NCBI RefSeq assembly: GCF_000827555.1
Contig: NZ_CDOI01000136.1
Coordinates: forward strand, 1 to 37,587
Reading direction: 5' to 3'
DNA length: 37,587 nt
Origin: Capnocytophaga canis
GTDB taxonomy: Bacteria; Bacteroidota; Bacteroidia; Flavobacteriales; Flavobacteriaceae
Positions 33,280 to 37,587 of the stretch are shown piece after piece. The position numbers and the translations under genes were made by a program. How positions within the stretch are numbered: position 1 is the stretch's first letter; each line of letters starts with the position of its first letter. The notes beneath the pieces were generated by a model. That model saw only the letters and a program-made list of their open reading frames with translations, ran no database searches and was not told the origin of the DNA.

Positions 33280-33321
33280 CAAAAATACTAAGGAAACTCA
33301 AAACGATGTTTTAGTTTCCTT
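33280..33321 (-). promoter_or_regulatory. tetR promoter and palindromic operator
   Basis: The -7 box on the minus strand is TATTTTTG (33280-33287), 18 bp upstream of the tetR ATG. Directly upstream, 33290-33321 is a 32-bp near-perfect palindrome: AAGGAAACT(C)AAAAC-GAT-GTTTT-AGTTTCCTT, with one extra base. A palindrome filling the -10 to -40 region is a typical TetR operator placement. Confidence 0.7.
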
Positions 33322-33485
33322 GTTTTAACCTATATTTAACTTTTTAACGAAAGCTATGAACTTTACTATATATATGTTGGTGTATTACATGAAAAGAGAA
33401 AGAAACTGTCCGAAAAGTTGGATTTTTGTTATATTGTTTAATTTAGTTTGATGAAGAATGTTCTACGCTTAAAAAATAAAACTGT

Positions 33486-34280
33486 TTAAACTTTTCTAAT
33501 AAACCTCATTATAAACCCTAAATACAACATTGCAACCCAAGTTGTATTTAGGGTTTCGTATCTCATTACCAATCCTTTAAATCCATCTAACCACGCAAAA
33601 GTCCGCTCTATTTTAAAACGATTTTTATACAATTTTTCATCAAAATAAACATCTTCATCCTGCCCATTTCTCGGATTTTGTTTGATATTGGCAATAATTT
33701 CTTTTTTCTCTAAAAATCGCCTTAAATCTCGGCTATCAAAACCTGAATCTGCATTGAGAAACAGACCTTTATGTTCTATTTTTGCTTCTTTCAAAAGCCT
33801 CAAAATTTCTTTTAAAACCGATTCTATATCGTTCAAATCGTGATGATTACCAGATTTCGGACTGCCCATTGCTAAAATTTGCCCCAAATTATCACACAAA
33901 AAAATAGAATTGGTCGTTTTTGACTTCTTTCTTGCTTGATAACCAACGGATTGACCGCCCATTCTGCATCGTGTATGACTTCCATCCAATTGCACGCAAG
34001 ACATATCTAATTTTCGTTTGTTATGAAGCAATAAATTAAGCCAAATTCTCTGGAAATCACCATTTTTACTCCATTTGTTGAAGTAATAATAAACCGTTTG
34101 ATAGCTTATTTTTTGGTCTTTAAAATACATTTCTACTGGAAGTTCTCTCCATTGACAGCCTGTTTTTAATCGTTTGATTATCAGAAGAAAAATCAATGAT
34201 AAATCAAATTTTGTTTTAAATCCTCTTTTTCCTGTACTCAAATAAGGAAGAATCCATTTTTTTATCGTATCTTTGCCCAA
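33486..34280 (-). CDS. IS5-family DDE transposase
   Basis: A 264-residue transposase with DDE residues D99 (VQLDGSHTR), D178 (NADSGFDSRD) and E225 (RFKIERTFAWLDGF). The last segment, with R-x-x-IER-x-FAWL, is the IS5 (IS427/IS1031-like) signature. The N-terminal LKTGCQWRELPVEM is also typical. There is no ATG at the beginning: the frame opens after a TAA near 34302, and the only standard start before the conserved region is TTG at 34280, so this start is provisional. The frame is otherwise intact. A -7 box lies at 34312-34319. The stop codon falls inside the inner inverted repeat. Confidence 0.88.
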   Translation of the reverse strand: MGKDTIKKWILPYLSTGKRGFKTKFDLSLIFLLIIKRLKTGCQWRELPVEMYFKDQKISYQTVYYYFNKWSKNGDFQRIWLNLLLHNKRKLDMSCVQLDGSHTRCRMGGQSVGYQARKKSKTTNSIFLCDNLGQILAMGSPKSGNHHDLNDIESVLKEILRLLKEAKIEHKGLFLNADSGFDSRDLRRFLEKKEIIANIKQNPRNGQDEDVYFDEKLYKNRFKIERTFAWLDGFKGLVMRYETLNTTWVAMLYLGFIMRFIRKV

Positions 34281-34311
34281 AGTTCCTTGAATTTCAATTT
34301 TTTATGCAAAA

Positions 34312-34319
34312 CAAAAATA
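34312..34319 (-). promoter_or_regulatory. Predicted IS5 transposase promoter (-7 box)
   Basis: The minus strand reads TATTTTTG (TAnnTTTG), 31 bp upstream of the TTG start at 34280. This supports translation beginning at or near that codon. Confidence 0.4.
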
Positions 34320-34487
34320 CTTATTTTTCTTGGAACTTTTACTCTTTTAAAAGTTTAAACAGGTTTAATATAAATAATTAACATTCAGAAATTTATTTTA
34401 AAAAACTTACGCAAAATTTATTGAAGTGGGAAAATATTTTTTAAATAACAACTCTTCGGACAATCCTATTTTTAATTCTAATATTTT

Positions 34488-35150
34488 TTACAGCATTTTC
34501 AAATCTTTGATTACTTTAAATGCTATATCTATCTGACTTTCAGGAACTACAATTGTAAACTCATTAGATGTTGAAATCACCTCATTCATCGTAACTCCTT
34601 CCCATGCCAATCTCTGGAAAATAAAGTAGTAAATACCCGGAATTGAAACGTTTTCTTCAGGAAGTTTTACGCTTATGGAACCCAAATTACTATATTTATG
34701 AGTACATCTTTCTGTGCTAAACACAGTTTCAACAATAGGCTCTACTGAATTACTAACAATCAAACTAATTTCATTTACCCCGCGCGAGGAAGCGTAGAAC
34801 ACGTCCTTCGTATTTTGAATTTGTCGCAACAACTCAGATTGATTATTTAACAGAGTTTCAGAAACTAAAAAAGTGTAGTCCGTCAGATTAGAACGAACAA
34901 TAATCTCACCTATATTCTTAAGAACCTTAACAATGCGGTGTGTCGAACGAAATTCCATATCTGTAGAAAGTCGTTTGAGTGCCATAACGATAGCACCATT
35001 GCGCACTTCCCTACTGGTTGTATCAGTTTGAATTTCTTTACGAATGATACGAGCCAGCGAAGTCAAATTGATAATCCCTTGTGATAGAGCCGTCTGCAAG
35101 AATGGTTTTGATTTTATATAATTCTCTACGGCAGATGAAACGGTTTTCAT
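34488..35150 (-). CDS. ACT-domain-like protein of unknown function
   Basis: A 220-residue soluble protein. The N-terminal half is helical (VENYIKSKPFLQTALSQGIINLTSLARIIRKEIQTDTTSREVRNGAIVMALKRLS) with a winged-helix-like feel. The C-terminal part (about 165-220, IPGIYYFIFQRLAWEGVTMNEVISTSNEFTIVVPESQIDIAFKVIKDL) closely resembles an ACT domain as in aspartokinases, which bind small ligands. No kinase or enzyme motif is visible, so it could be a ligand-sensing regulator. It is a single gene with its own promoter, between the IS5 element and ligA. Family assignment is moderate and function unknown. Confidence 0.75.
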   Translation of the reverse strand: MKTVSSAVENYIKSKPFLQTALSQGIINLTSLARIIRKEIQTDTTSREVRNGAIVMALKRLSTDMEFRSTHRIVKVLKNIGEIIVRSNLTDYTFLVSETLLNNQSELLRQIQNTKDVFYASSRGVNEISLIVSNSVEPIVETVFSTERCTHKYSNLGSISVKLPEENVSIPGIYYFIFQRLAWEGVTMNEVISTSNEFTIVVPESQIDIAFKVIKDLKML

Positions 35151-35187
35151 TAGTACATAATTTTAAGTTCACACTATTATTTCGTTA

Positions 35188-35219
35188 CAAAATTACAATA
35201 AAAAAAATCTTTGTAACAA
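35188..35219 (-). promoter_or_regulatory. Predicted promoter of the ACT-like gene
   Basis: The minus strand reads TTG (35217-35219), 21 nt, then TAATTTTG (35188-35195). It lies 38 bp upstream of the ATG at 35150. The remaining spacer to the ligA stop at 35354 is A/T-rich with no other feature seen. Confidence 0.45.
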
Positions 35220-35353
35220 TATAAGTTTATTTTTTTTTGCTAAAATTTTAAAAACCTATAAAATATCTTTTCTTTTTGAATTATTAACCAAAGCAATCAT
35301 AAATAAAATCCTTCTTTTTTCTGAAATCATCATCAGTTTTTCTATATTAAAAT

Positions 35354-37345
<1,992 letters not shown>

Positions 37346-37365
37346 TTATTGAGATTATTAAGCCA

Positions 37366-37373
37366 CAAATGTA
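37366..37373 (-). promoter_or_regulatory. Predicted ligA promoter (-7 box)
   Basis: The minus strand reads TACATTTG (TAnnTTTG), 21 bp upstream of the ligA ATG at 37345. Confidence 0.5.
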
Positions 37374-37425
37374 GTATTTTTTTTACATCAATGAAATTTT
37401 CAAACGCAATTAACGTACGAAAAAC

Positions 37426-37460
37426 AAAAGAGACTATTCTTGTTGGGAACAGTCTCTTTT
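37426..37460 (-). terminator. Terminator after the OmpA-family gene
   Basis: AAAAGAGACTATTC (37426-37439) pairs with GAACAGTCTCTTTT (37447-37460) with one mismatch and a 7-nt loop. On the minus strand it is followed by TTTTGTTTTT. It separates the OmpA-family gene from ligA. Confidence 0.75.
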
Positions 37461-37482
37461 TCATATTTTTTATCACGTAGTT

Positions 37483-37587
37483 TTATTTGAGTTCTACGAT
37501 AATAAATTCACTTCGGCGATTTGCTTGATGTTCTTCCTCAGAACATGAAACACCATCCGAACAACCATTAACTAACTGAGTTTCTCC
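37483..37587 (-). CDS. OmpA-family protein, C-terminal fragment (cut by window edge)
   Basis: Only the last 34 codons are in the window. The peptide ends EEEHQANRRSEFIIVELK, and HQANRRSEF(I/V)I(V) is the characteristic end of OmpA/MotB-type peptidoglycan-binding domains in Bacteroidota outer-membrane proteins. It includes NGCSDGVSCSEEE, a common cysteine-containing loop before that end. The stop is TAA at 37483-37485, followed by the hairpin terminator. The rest of the gene lies beyond 37587. Confidence 0.85.
   Translation of the reverse strand, partial: GETQLVNGCSDGVSCSEEEHQANRRSEFIIVELK

Larger units (their letters stand above)
33407..34462. mobile_element. IS5-type insertion sequence
   Basis: An element with one transposase and two nested inverted-repeat pairs. 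The outer pair is TGTCCGAAAAGTTG (33407-33420) against 34449-34462, with one mismatch. The inner pair is a perfect 14 bp, CTGTTTAAACTTTT (33482-33495) against 34349-34362. The IS may therefore be the 1,056-bp outer unit or an 881-bp inner unit lying inside a small older element. No clear target duplication is seen at either boundary. It sits between tetR and the ACT-like gene and does not break a gene. Confidence 0.75.

Noticed and set aside
34278-34340. 8-bp inverted repeat AAAGTTCC / GGAACTTT across the IS5 transposase promoter
   Set aside because: Short for its A/T-rich surroundings and one arm lies upstream of the predicted transcript start; not strong enough for an operator call.

Overview
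The window looks like a chromosome segment of a low-GC member of the Bacteroidota, class Flavobacteriia, most like Capnocytophaga. The evidence is the gene content (an IPExxxVDY-family gene beside pyk; a coaX / outer-membrane protein / TPR / lptC operon; a 2TM-protein / folA / pheA / tyrA operon), many lipoproteins, and Bacteroidota promoters (TAnnTTTG at -7, with TTTG 19 nt upstream at the best ones). The genus is an inference from memory of gene families; the class is firmer.

Positions 1-3900 hold part of a mobilizable element: relaxase (mobB-like), accessory mobilization protein (mobA-like), an oriT-like hairpin cluster, an alternating purine/pyrimidine tract, a long imperfect palindrome and an IntDOT-like tyrosine recombinase. 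The element runs off the left edge. Next come a YD-repeat lipoprotein, a complete IS256-family insertion sequence with a perfect 30-bp-arm palindrome at one end, and a beta-lactamase-fold serine hydrolase.

Positions 8100-10640 encode a large lipoprotein with an internal 588-bp tandem duplication, closed by a strong bidirectional terminator shared with hisS. Positions 10750-23650 are a conserved core block: hisS, the IPExxxVDY gene and pyk, a small membrane protein, the coaX operon, a secreted lytic transglycosylase, the folA/pheA/tyrA operon, maf, and an initiator tRNA-fMet with an excellent promoter and terminator. A gene-poor stretch of nearly 800 bp follows.

Positions 24455-33330 form a minus-strand multidrug-efflux cluster read in the order tetR, tolC-like, nitroreductase, truncated Bro-N gene, membrane fusion protein, RND permease. 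It is the most unusual part. Two copies of a roughly 190-bp element, each with two stem-loops whose paired bases change together between copies, sit exactly 45 bp upstream of the start codons of the adaptor and the pump. A 13-unit, 21-bp tandem repeat lies between these two genes. TetR has a palindromic operator next to its own promoter.

The right end has an IS5-type element with two nested pairs of inverted repeats, an ACT-domain-like protein, ligA, and the C-terminus of an OmpA-family protein cut by the window edge. I found no CRISPR array and no obvious new defence system. The best candidates for new biology are the paired structured repeats with the 21-bp minisatellite in the efflux operon, and the palindrome plus alternating tract in the mobilizable element.
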